Origin: CAYJBH01 sp964368815
GTDB lineage: Bacteria > Bacillota > Clostridia > Oscillospirales > Ruminococcaceae
Assembly (NCBI GenBank): GCA_964368815.1
Contig: CAYJDA010000006.1
Span: forward strand, 37,209-101,208
Reading direction: 5' to 3'
Length of the DNA stretch: 64,000 nt
The notes beneath the pieces were generated by a model. It did no database searches. It worked only from the letters and a program-made list of their open reading frames with translations, and was not told the origin of the DNA. This document shows positions 42,055-50,422 of the stretch, one piece after another. The position numbers and the translations under genes were made by a program. Each line of letters starts with the position of its first letter. The stretch's first letter is position 1.

Positions 42055-43389
42055 TTAATATTGATAGTATGCTTTATTTCTTTTAAAAAGATAATAAGAT
42101 ACAATTATCGCTAAAAACTCGGCAACAGGAACAGCCAGCCACACACCGTTTAGCTCAAATATTTGCGGCAGGATTAAGAGTGCAATCACAATGAATACTA
42201 AACTTCTTAAAACCGAAATAGTAGCCGATACCTTTGCGTTTGATAATGATGTAAACATTGCCGAAAAGAAAATATTAAAGCCCATAAATAAATACGCAGG
42301 CAGGAACATTAAAAGTCCGTTTCTTGCCATCTCAAAGGTTGAACTTTCCTTTGAAATAAAGACGCCTACCGCTTCGTTTGAGAATAGGAGGGTAAGCGCA
42401 ATTACAAGAATTGACGCCACCGAAACAACCTTGAAGCTTTGCATTATAACCCTGTGCAATCCACTATGATTTTGTTCACCGTACTTATAGGCAATTATAG
42501 GTGATACCCCTAAAGTATAGCCGATGTAAATCGCACTTTGAAACATCTGTATATATAGAATTACGCTGATTGCTGCAACCCCAGCATCACCTGCTATGCT
42601 CATTAAAATAAAATTAAACATAAGCGTAGTTATTGAGGTTGCAAGCGAGCCAACAAGCTCGGATGAGCCATTAAACATACTCTGCCCGAGAGTTTTTATC
42701 TTTAATTTTGGTTTAACAAAATGAAGAACACATTTTCTGTTGAAAATAAAATAGAAAAACCCAATTGCTCCCGGAACTGCATTACCTATACCGGTTGCAA
42801 GCCCTGCGCCAACAATTCCCATGTTTAGTAAATCGGGGGAAATAAAAATATAGTCGAGTATAATATTGGTAATACCTCCCGCGAGACTGAGTAACAGCCC
42901 AAACATCGGGTGTCCGGCCGTTACCATAAATGATTGAATAAACACCATAAAAAATACAGGAACTAAAAACCCAGCCAAGCTTAGCATATACTCCTTTGCT
43001 AGTGAATAAAGGTTATCGCTTACATTCAGCATGTTTAGCAACTCATCGGGAAAAATGAAAACTATGGTTGAAAGAGCTCCACCCAGTATTCCTCCGATAA
43101 TGTATATTACCGTTAAAAATTCCTGTGCCTGTTTTTGCTTTCCCTGGCCTAAAAATTTTGCAATAACTGCGTTACCGCCTGTTGCAAACATTAACCCAAC
43201 TGCCAATACTATTCCAAGTAGCGGCATTACTAAGTTAACTGCCGCTAAAGCTCCTTCGCCAACATATGCCGATACAAAAACACCGTCTATGATCGAGTAG
43301 GTTGACATAAAAACCATCATGGCCATGCTGGGCATTGTGTACTTAAAAAGTTCTCTCATGCTAAAGTTTTTTGCGAGTGGACTATTCAC
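42055..43389 (-). CDS. MATE family efflux transporter
   Basis: About 444 residues with twelve membrane segments (SMAMMVFMSTYSIIDGVFVS at the first helices and AGLATGIGNAVPGAIGFFYF around the middle). The start is set at GTG 43389, 8 bases after AGGAG; a TTG at 43404 lies inside the ribosome binding site. It overlaps the MarR gene by 8 bases, so it is regulated with it. Likely a multidrug or metabolite exporter. Confidence 0.88.
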   Translation of the reverse strand: MNSPLAKNFSMRELFKYTMPSMAMMVFMSTYSIIDGVFVSAYVGEGALAAVNLVMPLLGIVLAVGLMFATGGNAVIAKFLGQGKQKQAQEFLTVIYIIGGILGGALSTIVFIFPDELLNMLNVSDNLYSLAKEYMLSLAGFLVPVFFMVFIQSFMVTAGHPMFGLLLSLAGGITNIILDYIFISPDLLNMGIVGAGLATGIGNAVPGAIGFFYFIFNRKCVLHFVKPKLKIKTLGQSMFNGSSELVGSLATSITTLMFNFILMSIAGDAGVAAISVILYIQMFQSAIYIGYTLGVSPIIAYKYGEQNHSGLHRVIMQSFKVVSVASILVIALTLLFSNEAVGVFISKESSTFEMARNGLLMFLPAYLFMGFNIFFSAMFTSLSNAKVSATISVLRSLVFIVIALLILPQIFELNGVWLAVPVAEFLAIIVSYYLFKRNKAYYQY

Positions 43390-43840
43390 TTTCTTTCTCC
43401 TCAATTATATTTTCAGACAATAAATCCGACAAGTATTCTATCATCTCACAGAGTAAATCTACCTTTTCTTCTCCGAACTTTGCTAAAACTTCACGTTCCA
43501 TTTCATCTTCATAGCTTGCTGTTGTTTCATAATCTTTAGGGCTGTTTGGATTTATTGAAAGGTAAAATACGCGCTTGTCGGTTTCGCTTTGTGTCCTTAA
43601 AATATATCCTTTTTTACATAACTGATTAATTTTTTCCGTCACAGACGGACGAGTTATTTTTAATAAATCAGCAATCTGCGAAGACGTATATTTGTTAGGA
43701 TGTGCCTCAATGATATTAAGATAAAGTGTATCATGGTATGAAAGAACACTCTTCTTATCGTGAGAATAAAGACGCTTAAGCTCATATAATGCTGTATCAT
43801 GTGTTATTTTATTTAGTGCTTTTGTTAATTTCCCGCTCAT
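43382..43840 (-). CDS. MarR family transcriptional regulator
   Basis: A 152-residue winged-helix repressor. DNA-binding helices in YTSSQIADLLKITRPSVTEK, with the wing at RTQSETDKRVFYLS. First gene of a four-gene operon with a MATE exporter and two acetyltransferases, so it likely derepresses them on drug binding. aaagga ribosome binding site. Three direct repeats overlap its promoter. Confidence 0.9.
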   Translation of the reverse strand: MSGKLTKALNKITHDTALYELKRLYSHDKKSVLSYHDTLYLNIIEAHPNKYTSSQIADLLKITRPSVTEKINQLCKKGYILRTQSETDKRVFYLSINPNSPKDYETTASYEDEMEREVLAKFGEEKVDLLCEMIEYLSDLLSENIIEEKESE

Positions 43841-43877
43841 TTTGTTCCTTTCTATATTTAAATTTAAATATTTTTAA

Positions 43878-43912
43878 CTAACTATCTTATACTAACTATT
43901 TTAGCCTAACTA
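43878..43912 (-). promoter_or_regulatory. Three CTAACTA direct repeats at exact 14-bp spacing
   Basis: CTAACTA at 43878-43884, 43892-43898 and 43906-43912 (TAGTTAG on the coding strand), spanning the -10 box and start region of the MarR promoter. Candidate operator for MarR. Confidence 0.6.
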
Positions 43913-43926
43913 ATTTTATTTGTCAA
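43898..43926 (-). promoter_or_regulatory. Promoter of the MarR-MATE operon
   Basis: Minus-strand TTGACA (43921-43926), 17-bp spacer, TAAAAT (43898-43903). Confidence 0.75.
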
Positions 43927-43988
43927 TAGCCTTTTTTAAAAAATTATGTTTCCCAAGATGAGGGTAATAATTTTTTATCTAAAATATA

Positions 43989-44026
43989 AAGGCTCAAACC
44001 CTGCTTAACTGCCGGGTTTGAGCCTT
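43989..44026 (-). terminator. Terminator of the chromate transporter operon
   Basis: Perfect 13-nt arms AAGGCTCAAACCC/GGGTTTGAGCCTT followed on the minus strand by tatatttt. Confidence 0.85.
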
Positions 44027-44120
44027 GTTTAATCTCCCAAAATAGTGCAAAGAGTATGAAAAATGAATTGATATTTTTGCAATAGAGTAGTTAAATTGTT
44101 ATCCGAGAACGCGATGGTTA

Positions 44121-44663
44121 CTACAGACGGAAAACAACGCCCACGATAGCTGCCGCCACAATATAAAAAATAGGGTGCTTTTTAAGCTTAATAATTAAGA
44201 TGAATAAAACGGCTGCAATACCGGTTTTTATTAAATTATCTGCATTTAATAAAAGGGTTGGGAAAAGTGTTGTTTTTGCAATGGTAATAAATGCGGTGGC
44301 GATAAGGGCTGTTGAGGCGGGACGAATCCAGCTAAACATTCCCTGAACTACCGTTGAATCCTTAAATCTTTGTAAAACAGAGGAAACACAGACAATAATT
44401 ATAATGGAGGGGGTAACCAGCCCGAGGGTGGCAACCAGGCCTCCTAAAATACCAACGGCGGTATAACCCACATAGGTTGCCATGTTAACGCCCATCGGTC
44501 CCGGAGTGGACTCCGAAATGGCAATCATGGTTGAGATATTGTCGGTAGTTATCCAATCATATCTTTCGGTAAGCTCGTATAAAAAAGGTAATGTGGCAAG
44601 CCCTCCTCCTATTGAGAACAGGCCGATTTTAAAAAACTCGATAAACAAAATCAGATATATCAT
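44121..44663 (-). CDS. Chromate transporter family protein (half-size)
   Basis: A 180-residue membrane protein with one CHR domain (FFKIGLFSIGGGLATLPFLYE and STPGPMGVNMATYVGY). Bacterial half-size CHR proteins come in pairs and act as a heteromer. It overlaps its partner by 4 bases. True substrate is uncertain; many members are named by homology only. Confidence 0.88.
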   Translation of the reverse strand: MIYLILFIEFFKIGLFSIGGGLATLPFLYELTERYDWITTDNISTMIAISESTPGPMGVNMATYVGYTAVGILGGLVATLGLVTPSIIIIVCVSSVLQRFKDSTVVQGMFSWIRPASTALIATAFITIAKTTLFPTLLLNADNLIKTGIAAVLFILIIKLKKHPIFYIVAAAIVGVVFRL

Positions 44664-45205
44664 TTTTTCTTCACCCCACTTATTAGGGAATAAATTGCGC
44701 CGACACTACCAATAACAATAACAATGATAGCCGCCGAGATAGGGGTAAAAAGCGAAACTGCAAGGGTGAGAGCAAAGATGGCAATGCTCAGCTTATCCTT
44801 AACCGATTTTGCCCCTAAGGTAAAAACCGCCTGCAGAACCAGTGCGCATACACAAAGCTGTATTCCGGCAAGTGCCGAACTTACTATTTGATACTCTAAA
44901 AATCTATCTAAGAATGCCGAGATAATTGTTATCATAACCAGCGAAGGCGCAACCATTCCGAGCGTTGCAAAAATGCCGCCGATAAGTCCTTTTTTCTTAT
45001 GTCCAATAAATGTAGCTGTATTTATAGCAATGATGCCGGGGGTACACTGCCCTATAGCGTAGTAATCCATCAACTCTTCTGAGGTTACCCAGTTGTATTT
45101 TGAAACAACCTCTCTTTGTAGAATTGGTAGCATCGCATAGCCTCCGCCAAAGGTGAAGCCTCCGATTCGAGCAAACGTTATGAACAAAAGCCATAATTCT
45201 TTCAT
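44660..45205 (-). CDS. Chromate transporter family protein (half-size, partner)
   Basis: About 181 residues. CHR motifs ARIGGFTFGGGYAMLPILQR and GQCTPGIIAINTATFIGHK. The ATG at 45205 is chosen for the AGAGGA box before it; the longer frame to 45280 runs through a hairpin. First of the pair, with its promoter probably inside the hairpin region 45216-45273. Confidence 0.88.
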   Translation of the reverse strand: MKELWLLFITFARIGGFTFGGGYAMLPILQREVVSKYNWVTSEELMDYYAIGQCTPGIIAINTATFIGHKKKGLIGGIFATLGMVAPSLVMITIISAFLDRFLEYQIVSSALAGIQLCVCALVLQAVFTLGAKSVKDKLSIAIFALTLAVSLFTPISAAIIVIVIGSVGAIYSLISGVKKK

Positions 45206-45240
45206 AGAAAAATCCTCTTTATGTTTTATATGATTATACC

Positions 45241-45273
45241 ATAAACGCAGAATAAAGTCTATTCTGCGTTTAT
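45241..45273 (-). terminator. Hairpin at the end of the polymerase operon, overlapping the chrA promoter
   Basis: Perfect 14-nt arms ATAAACGCAGAATA/TATTCTGCGTTTAT include the YolD stop codon. On the minus strand it is followed by TGGTATAAT (extended -10 element, TATAAT at 45234-45239), so the same bases may end one transcript and start or control the next. Confidence 0.6.
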
Positions 45274-45651
45274 AATGCAATCGATTTCTATGATAATGCC
45301 GCTATCAAGAACTATGTTTCGCTCAAGTGAATCAATTTTTTTGATTTTACCTCGAACGGTTACATACTCGCCGCCCTCTTTTTTTAAGTCCTTAACAAAA
45401 TAGGTTATTGCTATTTCTTTTAACGAACCGTTTTCGGAACAAGCCTCGGTAAGTTTTCGGTTTATTAGCTCCTTTTGCAGTTCGTCCGGCTCTATTTTTC
45501 TCTCGGTAACCCTTGCTGTTTCGGCAAGAGAGGAGTAATGCCCCGTTAAAGCGGAAAACGGTGCAAACTGCGCCGCTCTATCCTGTAGCGACATTGGCAG
45601 ATGTTTTTTAGAAATCGGGCGCGACAAATTAATAATGTCGTCATACTTCAT
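45259..45651 (-). CDS. YolD-like family protein
   Basis: A 130-residue YolD-like protein (SKKHLPMSLQDRAAQFAPFS near the N-terminus, GIIIEIDCI at the end). YolD proteins are encoded beside UvrX/DinB polymerases and are thought to act with them in DNA damage tolerance, in a UmuD-like position. It overlaps the polymerase gene by 4 bases. Confidence 0.85.
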   Translation of the reverse strand: MKYDDIINLSRPISKKHLPMSLQDRAAQFAPFSALTGHYSSLAETARVTERKIEPDELQKELINRKLTEACSENGSLKEIAITYFVKDLKKEGGEYVTVRGKIKKIDSLERNIVLDSGIIIEIDCIINAE

Positions 45652-47144
45652 GCCTTATGCCCTCCTATGGTTTTATTGCGCTCCTTTGCGGTTGCCCCCT
45701 CCTTTAAATTCATGCCCTTTAAAATGGAGTTTTTACCATATTTTTTTTGAATTTGAACTATTGCAAGCTGTCGTTTTTGTTCTCTTTCATCATCTTTGGT
45801 TTCGGCATCGCTTTCCTTTGCAGCCGAAAACAAATCCAGCTGTTCGTATTCCGGCTGATTTTTTGCCACGGTTTCCTGTGGCAAAACATGACTCGCCACA
45901 ATGTTTATCTTGCGTGTGAGCAGTGATGGGTTTAAAATTCGCTCACACAGTAATACGGCAGCATTAACAATAGTTTTCGACGAGGAGGAGTGACGGTTTA
46001 AATTTTGTGTTCCGTGAGAATGTTTTGGTATGGTTCTACCGTAACTGTCTATCTTTACTTCACCGGTATAGCCATTTTCTATATTTTGTATATCATATTC
46101 GATTGTTAATACTATCTGATCCGTCATCAAGCCTTTTTCAACTAAATCCAGTACCAACAGCTCTGCCATTTCTCTAACAACAAGCATAGTGTTTTCATAG
46201 CTATAGGGTTCCTGCAAAACCTGTCCCGAACAGATGCTGTTATTCTCCGATTTATATTCTTTAATTTGTTTTAACGTACAGGGTTCATACCCCCAGGCAT
46301 GATCTATTAAAAGTTCGGCATTAACCCCGAACATTCCGTACAACAGCTCTTCATTATAATAATCGTTGCTACCGCCAAGCGAGCAACGAGCAATATCTCC
46401 CATGGTATAGAGTTCATGACGGTGAAGCTTTTTTTCATAGCCACGACCAACACGCCAAAAGTCTGTAAGTGGCGTATGCTCCCACAGTTTTTGTTTGTAG
46501 AGAAGCTCGTCTAAAAAGGCAACCCTAAAACCATCTGCGTCGGGTTGTGTTTTTTTAGCCATTATGTCCATTGCTATTTTGCTAAGGTAAAGATTTGTTC
46601 CAACCCCTGCAACCGAGGTTATACCGGTAGTTTTATAAACCTCCATTATTATTGTTTTAGCTATTTCTATCGCCGATTTTTTATAGGTGTTAATATAGTT
46701 TGTTACATCAATAAAAACCTCGTCGATAGAGTAAACATGCATGTCCTGCGGTGCAATAAACTTGAGATAAACCTTGTATATATCGTTGCTTATCTTAATG
46801 TATTTTGCCATGTTTGGCGGAGCAATGCAGTAGTCAACCTCTAATGCAGGGTTTGCATTAAGCTCGATATCGTTGTAGGATTTACCCTCAAAACTGCGAT
46901 TTTTAAGTTTGTTTAGCCTTGCCAAATTTACCCGCTTAACCCTTTGTTCTACCTCGAAAAGCCTTGCCCTTCCCGAAATACCGTAGGCTTTTAGGGTCGG
47001 GGTTACGGCCAGGCAGATGGTTTTTGATGTTCTGGATGCATCTGCAACAACAAGGTTTGTTGTCATAGGGTCGAGCCCGCGCTCCATACACTCTACCGAA
47101 GCATAAAAAGATTTAAGATCTATGGCAATATAATTTTTATTCAT
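45648..47144 (-). CDS. Y-family DNA polymerase (UvrX/UmuC-like)
   Basis: A 498-residue translesion polymerase. The N-terminal catalytic motif is AIDLKSFYASVECMERGLDP and the second is VYSIDEVFIDVT, giving the metal-binding acidic residues; a helix-hairpin region (ARCSLGGSNDYYNEELLYG) and little-finger domain follow. It replicates across damaged DNA and is error-prone. Paired with YolD as in Bacillus UvrX loci. A weak SOS-like GAAC-N4-TAAC lies at 47161-47172. Confidence 0.9.
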   Translation of the reverse strand: MNKNYIAIDLKSFYASVECMERGLDPMTTNLVVADASRTSKTICLAVTPTLKAYGISGRARLFEVEQRVKRVNLARLNKLKNRSFEGKSYNDIELNANPALEVDYCIAPPNMAKYIKISNDIYKVYLKFIAPQDMHVYSIDEVFIDVTNYINTYKKSAIEIAKTIIMEVYKTTGITSVAGVGTNLYLSKIAMDIMAKKTQPDADGFRVAFLDELLYKQKLWEHTPLTDFWRVGRGYEKKLHRHELYTMGDIARCSLGGSNDYYNEELLYGMFGVNAELLIDHAWGYEPCTLKQIKEYKSENNSICSGQVLQEPYSYENTMLVVREMAELLVLDLVEKGLMTDQIVLTIEYDIQNIENGYTGEVKIDSYGRTIPKHSHGTQNLNRHSSSSKTIVNAAVLLCERILNPSLLTRKINIVASHVLPQETVAKNQPEYEQLDLFSAAKESDAETKDDEREQKRQLAIVQIQKKYGKNSILKGMNLKEGATAKERNKTIGGHKA

Positions 47145-47160
47145 CGCACTCCAATTTCTT

Positions 47161-47185
47161 GAACTATTTAACGCATATTATATCA
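47161..47185 (-). promoter_or_regulatory. Possible extended -10 promoter and SOS-like site of the polymerase gene
   Basis: Minus-strand TGA-TATAAT (TATAAT at 47177-47182) inside the end of the sulfatase gene, followed by GTTAAATAGTTC (47161-47172). This is only a half match to a LexA box. Confidence 0.35.
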
Positions 47186-48664
47186 CTTTATTTCAACATT
47201 ATCCTTTTGTCGACATTTATGATAGTAGGAGATGATTTCGCTAAAAGCTCCGTTTTTATCACAGAGATTCAGCTGCCCTCTACCGCGAACGTCATACTGC
47301 GCTCCGCTGTTTTTTGTCGTTTCGTTTTTTAAAAACCATTCCTGCATTCTTTTTTTAAGGGAATCTATATTTTTTGCATATTCAAGGTTGTTTATTCTGT
47401 TTTCCGTCTCATCGGGGTCTATAGAAAGGTTGTAATATATCTCAGCGCCGGATGTGTAATTTTTTATATACTTCTCACAGCTCGTTCTAATCATTCTAAC
47501 CGCACCATATTCGTCGTAGATAAAAACCTCCTGTTTTGTTTGTTTTCTCTTGCCAAGCCATTGCTGTAACATGCTTTTGCCCGGGCGTATATTGTCTGCA
47601 TTATTTATTCCCGCCATATCCAAAATAGTTGGGTAAAGGTCGTAATGGCTTTGCATATCGCAGATAACAATATCTTTCATAAAACATGCGGGATGGGATA
47701 CTATTAAGGGAACCTTAACCGAAGTATCGTACATGTTTAAAGGATAGGTTCCGTTTCCTTTGCCCCATACCCCATGATGCCCCATGTTCATGCCGTTGTC
47801 TGAGGTGAATATAACTATGGTGTTATCATATAAGCCTTTACTCTTAAGTTCCTCTATAATTTTGCCAACTCCGCTATCCATGGCTGTTATTGCCGCATAA
47901 TATCCTTTTAGGTTTTGCGTTCTTTTTTGTTGTGTGTCTCCAATCGGTGCGCTATGAATTTGATCTATGTGTACCGGCAAATCAGGCGTTGCCTTAAACT
48001 CGCATTCGTTATACAGCTCTAAAACTTCCTGCGGGTGATTATCGGCCGACCAGGGGCTGTGAGGTGCTGTATAGTGCACACTTAGATAAAAAGGATTTTC
48101 TTGTTGCGAAAAATCAGAAATAAACTCGAGCGCCTTGTCGGTTATTTCATCGGTTATATATCGCTTTGATTTATGAAAAGCTCCATCTTCATATATATCG
48201 GCGGAGTAGTAGTGGTCGCAGCCTCCGGTTGCAATGGTAAACCATCTTTCGAATCCCTTCTTTGCAATATCGTTATTGCCAAGATGCCATTTGCCGCTAA
48301 GCGCACATGTATATCCGTTTTCGGCTAATTTTTGTGTAAACAGGGTTTCGTTTTGAAGATATTCAACCCCTATATCGGCATTACTAAAATACGGCTCGCC
48401 GTTTGCATCTTTGTATTTTTCGGTGGTAACATTTCCTCCGCATATCCAGTCGTGCACACCGTGGGACGAGGGCATTTTGCCGGTAAATATTGAAGCCCTG
48501 GCAGGGGAACAAACCGGCGAGCAGCAGAAAAAATTATCATGGATAATACCGTTTTTTGCAAGCTCATCAAGGTTAGGCGTGTAAATATCGTTGTTTCCGG
48601 CACAGCGAAGCGCCCAGGAGCCCTGGTCGTCGGTAAGAATAAATAAAATATTTGGTTTTTGCAT
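47183..48664 (-). CDS. Type I sulfatase (Cys type)
   Basis: A 493-residue sulfatase. Metal-binding DDQG near the N-terminus (LFILTDDQGSWALRC), and the maturation motif CSPARASIFTG where the first Cys is oxidised to formylglycine. GKWHLGN, HYTAPHSPW and IVIFTSDNGMNMGHHG complete the active site. No signal peptide, so it probably acts in the cytoplasm on imported sulfated sugars. The Cys form needs a radical-SAM maturase (anSME), which is not in this window. It has its own promoter; neighbours do not fix the substrate. Confidence 0.9.
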   Translation of the reverse strand: MQKPNILFILTDDQGSWALRCAGNNDIYTPNLDELAKNGIIHDNFFCCSPVCSPARASIFTGKMPSSHGVHDWICGGNVTTEKYKDANGEPYFSNADIGVEYLQNETLFTQKLAENGYTCALSGKWHLGNNDIAKKGFERWFTIATGGCDHYYSADIYEDGAFHKSKRYITDEITDKALEFISDFSQQENPFYLSVHYTAPHSPWSADNHPQEVLELYNECEFKATPDLPVHIDQIHSAPIGDTQQKRTQNLKGYYAAITAMDSGVGKIIEELKSKGLYDNTIVIFTSDNGMNMGHHGVWGKGNGTYPLNMYDTSVKVPLIVSHPACFMKDIVICDMQSHYDLYPTILDMAGINNADNIRPGKSMLQQWLGKRKQTKQEVFIYDEYGAVRMIRTSCEKYIKNYTSGAEIYYNLSIDPDETENRINNLEYAKNIDSLKKRMQEWFLKNETTKNSGAQYDVRGRGQLNLCDKNGAFSEIISYYHKCRQKDNVEIK

Positions 48665-48682
48665 TATATGCCTCGTTTAAAT

Positions 48683-48773
48683 GCTAATCTTTGTTTCAGA
48701 ATATCATAATCCTTTTTTAAAGTCAACAAGCTAATCTTTTTAACACCTATTGTGGCGTTAAACAAAGATTAGC
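48683..48773. promoter_or_regulatory. GCTAATCTTTGTTT repeats around the sulfatase promoter
   Basis: A 14-bp perfect inverted pair (48683-48696 and 48760-48773) plus a third partial copy in the direct orientation (AAGCTAATCTTT, 48728-48739) surround the promoter. One copy covers the start of transcription. The inner pair also forms the terminator hairpin of the GH4 gene. Confidence 0.45.
48698..48726 (-). promoter_or_regulatory. Promoter of the sulfatase gene
   Basis: Minus-strand TTGACT (48721-48726), 17-bp spacer, TATTCT (48698-48703). Confidence 0.65.
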
Positions 48774-48776
48774 TTG
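48727..48776 (-). terminator. Hairpin downstream of the GH4 gene
   Basis: CAAGCTAATCTTT/AAAGATTAGCTTG perfect 13-nt arms with a second small stem inside. Ends the GH4 transcript shortly before the sulfatase promoter. Confidence 0.65.
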
Positions 48777-48860
48777 CATATGCTAATTAGTAATTTTTAT
48801 GTTGTTTTCGAGCAGATAGCTCTAACAAAAAAGCGTGTTGAAATTTGTGGCTTTTTTTGT

Positions 48861-50183
48861 TTAATGATACTTCGGCAACCAGTCGCCGTGGCGCTCTATA
48901 AGCTCGTCTACCATGCTGTAAATTTCATCAACGCTTAGCTCACTTGCGGTGTGGGGATCCATCATCGCTGCCTGATATATGTGCTCTTTGCGCAAGGTTG
49001 CTGCTGCCTCGATGGTCAACAGCTGTACGTTAATGTTGGACATATTCATTGCGGCAAGCTGAACCGGAAGAGCTCCTACCCTGGTTGGGTGAATTCCGCT
49101 ACCGTTTACAAGGCAGGGAACTTCTACACAAGCCTCTTCGGTAAGGTTGGAAATAAGTCGACCGGTATTTAAAACGTTAGCACCAATCTCGTAGGGGTTA
49201 TTTGCAACAATGCTTTCCATGATATAGGATGCATACTCACGGCTACGCTCATGGTTGCGTACTTCGTTATTAAGGATATCGGCATGTTCCTTTTCCCAGT
49301 TGGCAATTTGTTTGATACATCTGCGAGGATATTCATCCAGCGGGATATTAAAGCGCTCGATTAGTTCGGGATATTTATTTTTAATGTAGAACATGTTATA
49401 TTCAGCATTGTGCTCGCTGGACTCGGTGCAGTAGTAACCGAACTTTTCGATGTAGTCATAACGCACCATGTCGTCATGTTTTTCACCGGCATTCTTCTCC
49501 TTAGCACGACGGCGGATTTCGGGATATAGATCGTTACCGTGTCTGTCCTCTATCTTTAAAAGCCAACCCATATGGTTGATTCCGGCGATAAGCTCTTTGC
49601 GGCCCTCTAACTTATCCTCCATGCCCAAGTTTTTAAGCAATCCTTCACTGCAAACCTGAACACTGTGACACAAGCCGATTGTTTTAACACCGGTATAGCG
49701 TAGCATATAGCCTGTTAACATAGACATCGGGTTGGTGTAGTTAAGCAACCACGCATCGGGACAAACTTCTTCCATGTCGTCGGCAAAGCCCTTCATAACA
49801 GGTATTGTTCTCAGGGTGCGCATAATGCCCCCGATGCCAAGAGTGTCGGCAATAGTTTGGTTTAGGCCGTATTTTTTCGGAACATCAAAGTCGGTAATGG
49901 TGCAAGGGTCATACCTTCCCACCTGTATGGCGTTTACTACAAATGTAGCATCGCGAAGGGCGTCTTTACGGTTTTCTACACCATGATAGGATATTATCTT
50001 AGCCTTAGCCCCCTTGCTTTCGCATATTGCCTCTAAAATTTGGTGGCTGTCTTTAAGGCGCTGGGCATCAATGTCGTATAGAGCAAGCGTGCTGTCCTTA
50101 AGGGTGTCGCTACACAAACAATCGCCGAGAACATTGCGTGCAAAAACGGTGCTACCTGCACCCATAAATGTAATTTTTACCAT
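48861..50183 (-). CDS. Glycoside hydrolase family 4, alpha-galactosidase (MelA) type
   Basis: A 440-residue GH4 enzyme using NAD and a metal ion. N-terminal Rossmann motif KITFMGAGSTVFARNVLGD; metal and substrate residues in LLNYTNPMSMLTGYML, GLCHSVQ (the Cys-His-Ser signature of the alpha-galactosidase/glucuronidase subgroup) and GINHMGWLL. It hydrolyses alpha-galactosides such as melibiose in the cytoplasm; alpha-glucuronidase (LplD-like) activity is an alternative. Divergent from an AraC-type regulator. Confidence 0.88.
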   Translation of the reverse strand: MVKITFMGAGSTVFARNVLGDCLCSDTLKDSTLALYDIDAQRLKDSHQILEAICESKGAKAKIISYHGVENRKDALRDATFVVNAIQVGRYDPCTITDFDVPKKYGLNQTIADTLGIGGIMRTLRTIPVMKGFADDMEEVCPDAWLLNYTNPMSMLTGYMLRYTGVKTIGLCHSVQVCSEGLLKNLGMEDKLEGRKELIAGINHMGWLLKIEDRHGNDLYPEIRRRAKEKNAGEKHDDMVRYDYIEKFGYYCTESSEHNAEYNMFYIKNKYPELIERFNIPLDEYPRRCIKQIANWEKEHADILNNEVRNHERSREYASYIMESIVANNPYEIGANVLNTGRLISNLTEEACVEVPCLVNGSGIHPTRVGALPVQLAAMNMSNINVQLLTIEAAATLRKEHIYQAAMMDPHTASELSVDEIYSMVDELIERHGDWLPKYH

Positions 50184-50210
50184 AAATTTATTCTCCTTTT
50201 TTAATTAGAT

Positions 50211-50241
50211 AAAGTATATAATTTCAACTGTAGTATACTTT
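50211..50241. promoter_or_regulatory. Inverted AAAGTATA/TATACTTT repeat upstream of GH4
   Basis: Perfect 8-bp arms separated by 15 bp, immediately upstream of the GH4 ribosome binding site region. Candidate site for the divergent AraC-type regulator, or paired -10 elements (TATACT) of the GH4 gene. Confidence 0.45.
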
Positions 50242-50287
50242 GATTTCAGTTTAACAATAAAGATCTTTTTTTGCAATCGTATTTTGT

Positions 50288-50316
50288 TTGATTAATTTGG
50301 CATTATGTTGTATAAT
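50288..50316 (+). promoter_or_regulatory. Promoter of the AraC-type gene
   Basis: TTGATT (50288-50293), 17-bp spacer, TATAAT (50311-50316). Gives a leader of about 100 nt that contains two hairpins. Confidence 0.7.
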
Positions 50317-50319
50317 ATT

Positions 50320-50340
50320 ATCTCCGGCATAGCCGAAGAT
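50320..50340 (+). repeat. 21-nt leader hairpin, related copy
   Basis: ATCTcCGGC-ATA-GCCGaAGAT: 9-nt arms with one mismatch and a 3-nt loop, the same geometry as the hairpins at 16094 and 50384. Flanking AATATT/AATATT extends the stem (50314-50346). Confidence 0.5.
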
Positions 50341-50383
50341 AATATTATTTGACTCGATTGCTTGTGCTGGCAACTTAGTTATC

Positions 50384-50412
50384 ATCTCCATTTGCGGTGG
50401 AGATATTGGAAA
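50384..50412 (+). repeat. 29-nt leader hairpin repeat, copy 2
   Basis: ATCTCCATT-TGC-GGTGGAGAT followed by ATTGGAAA, 24 of 29 positions identical to 16094-16122. The two changed stem bases still pair as U-G in RNA. Ends 10 bases before the ATG of the AraC-type gene, just upstream of its ribosome binding site. Confidence 0.6.
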
Positions 50413-50422
50413 GAGGTGTTTT

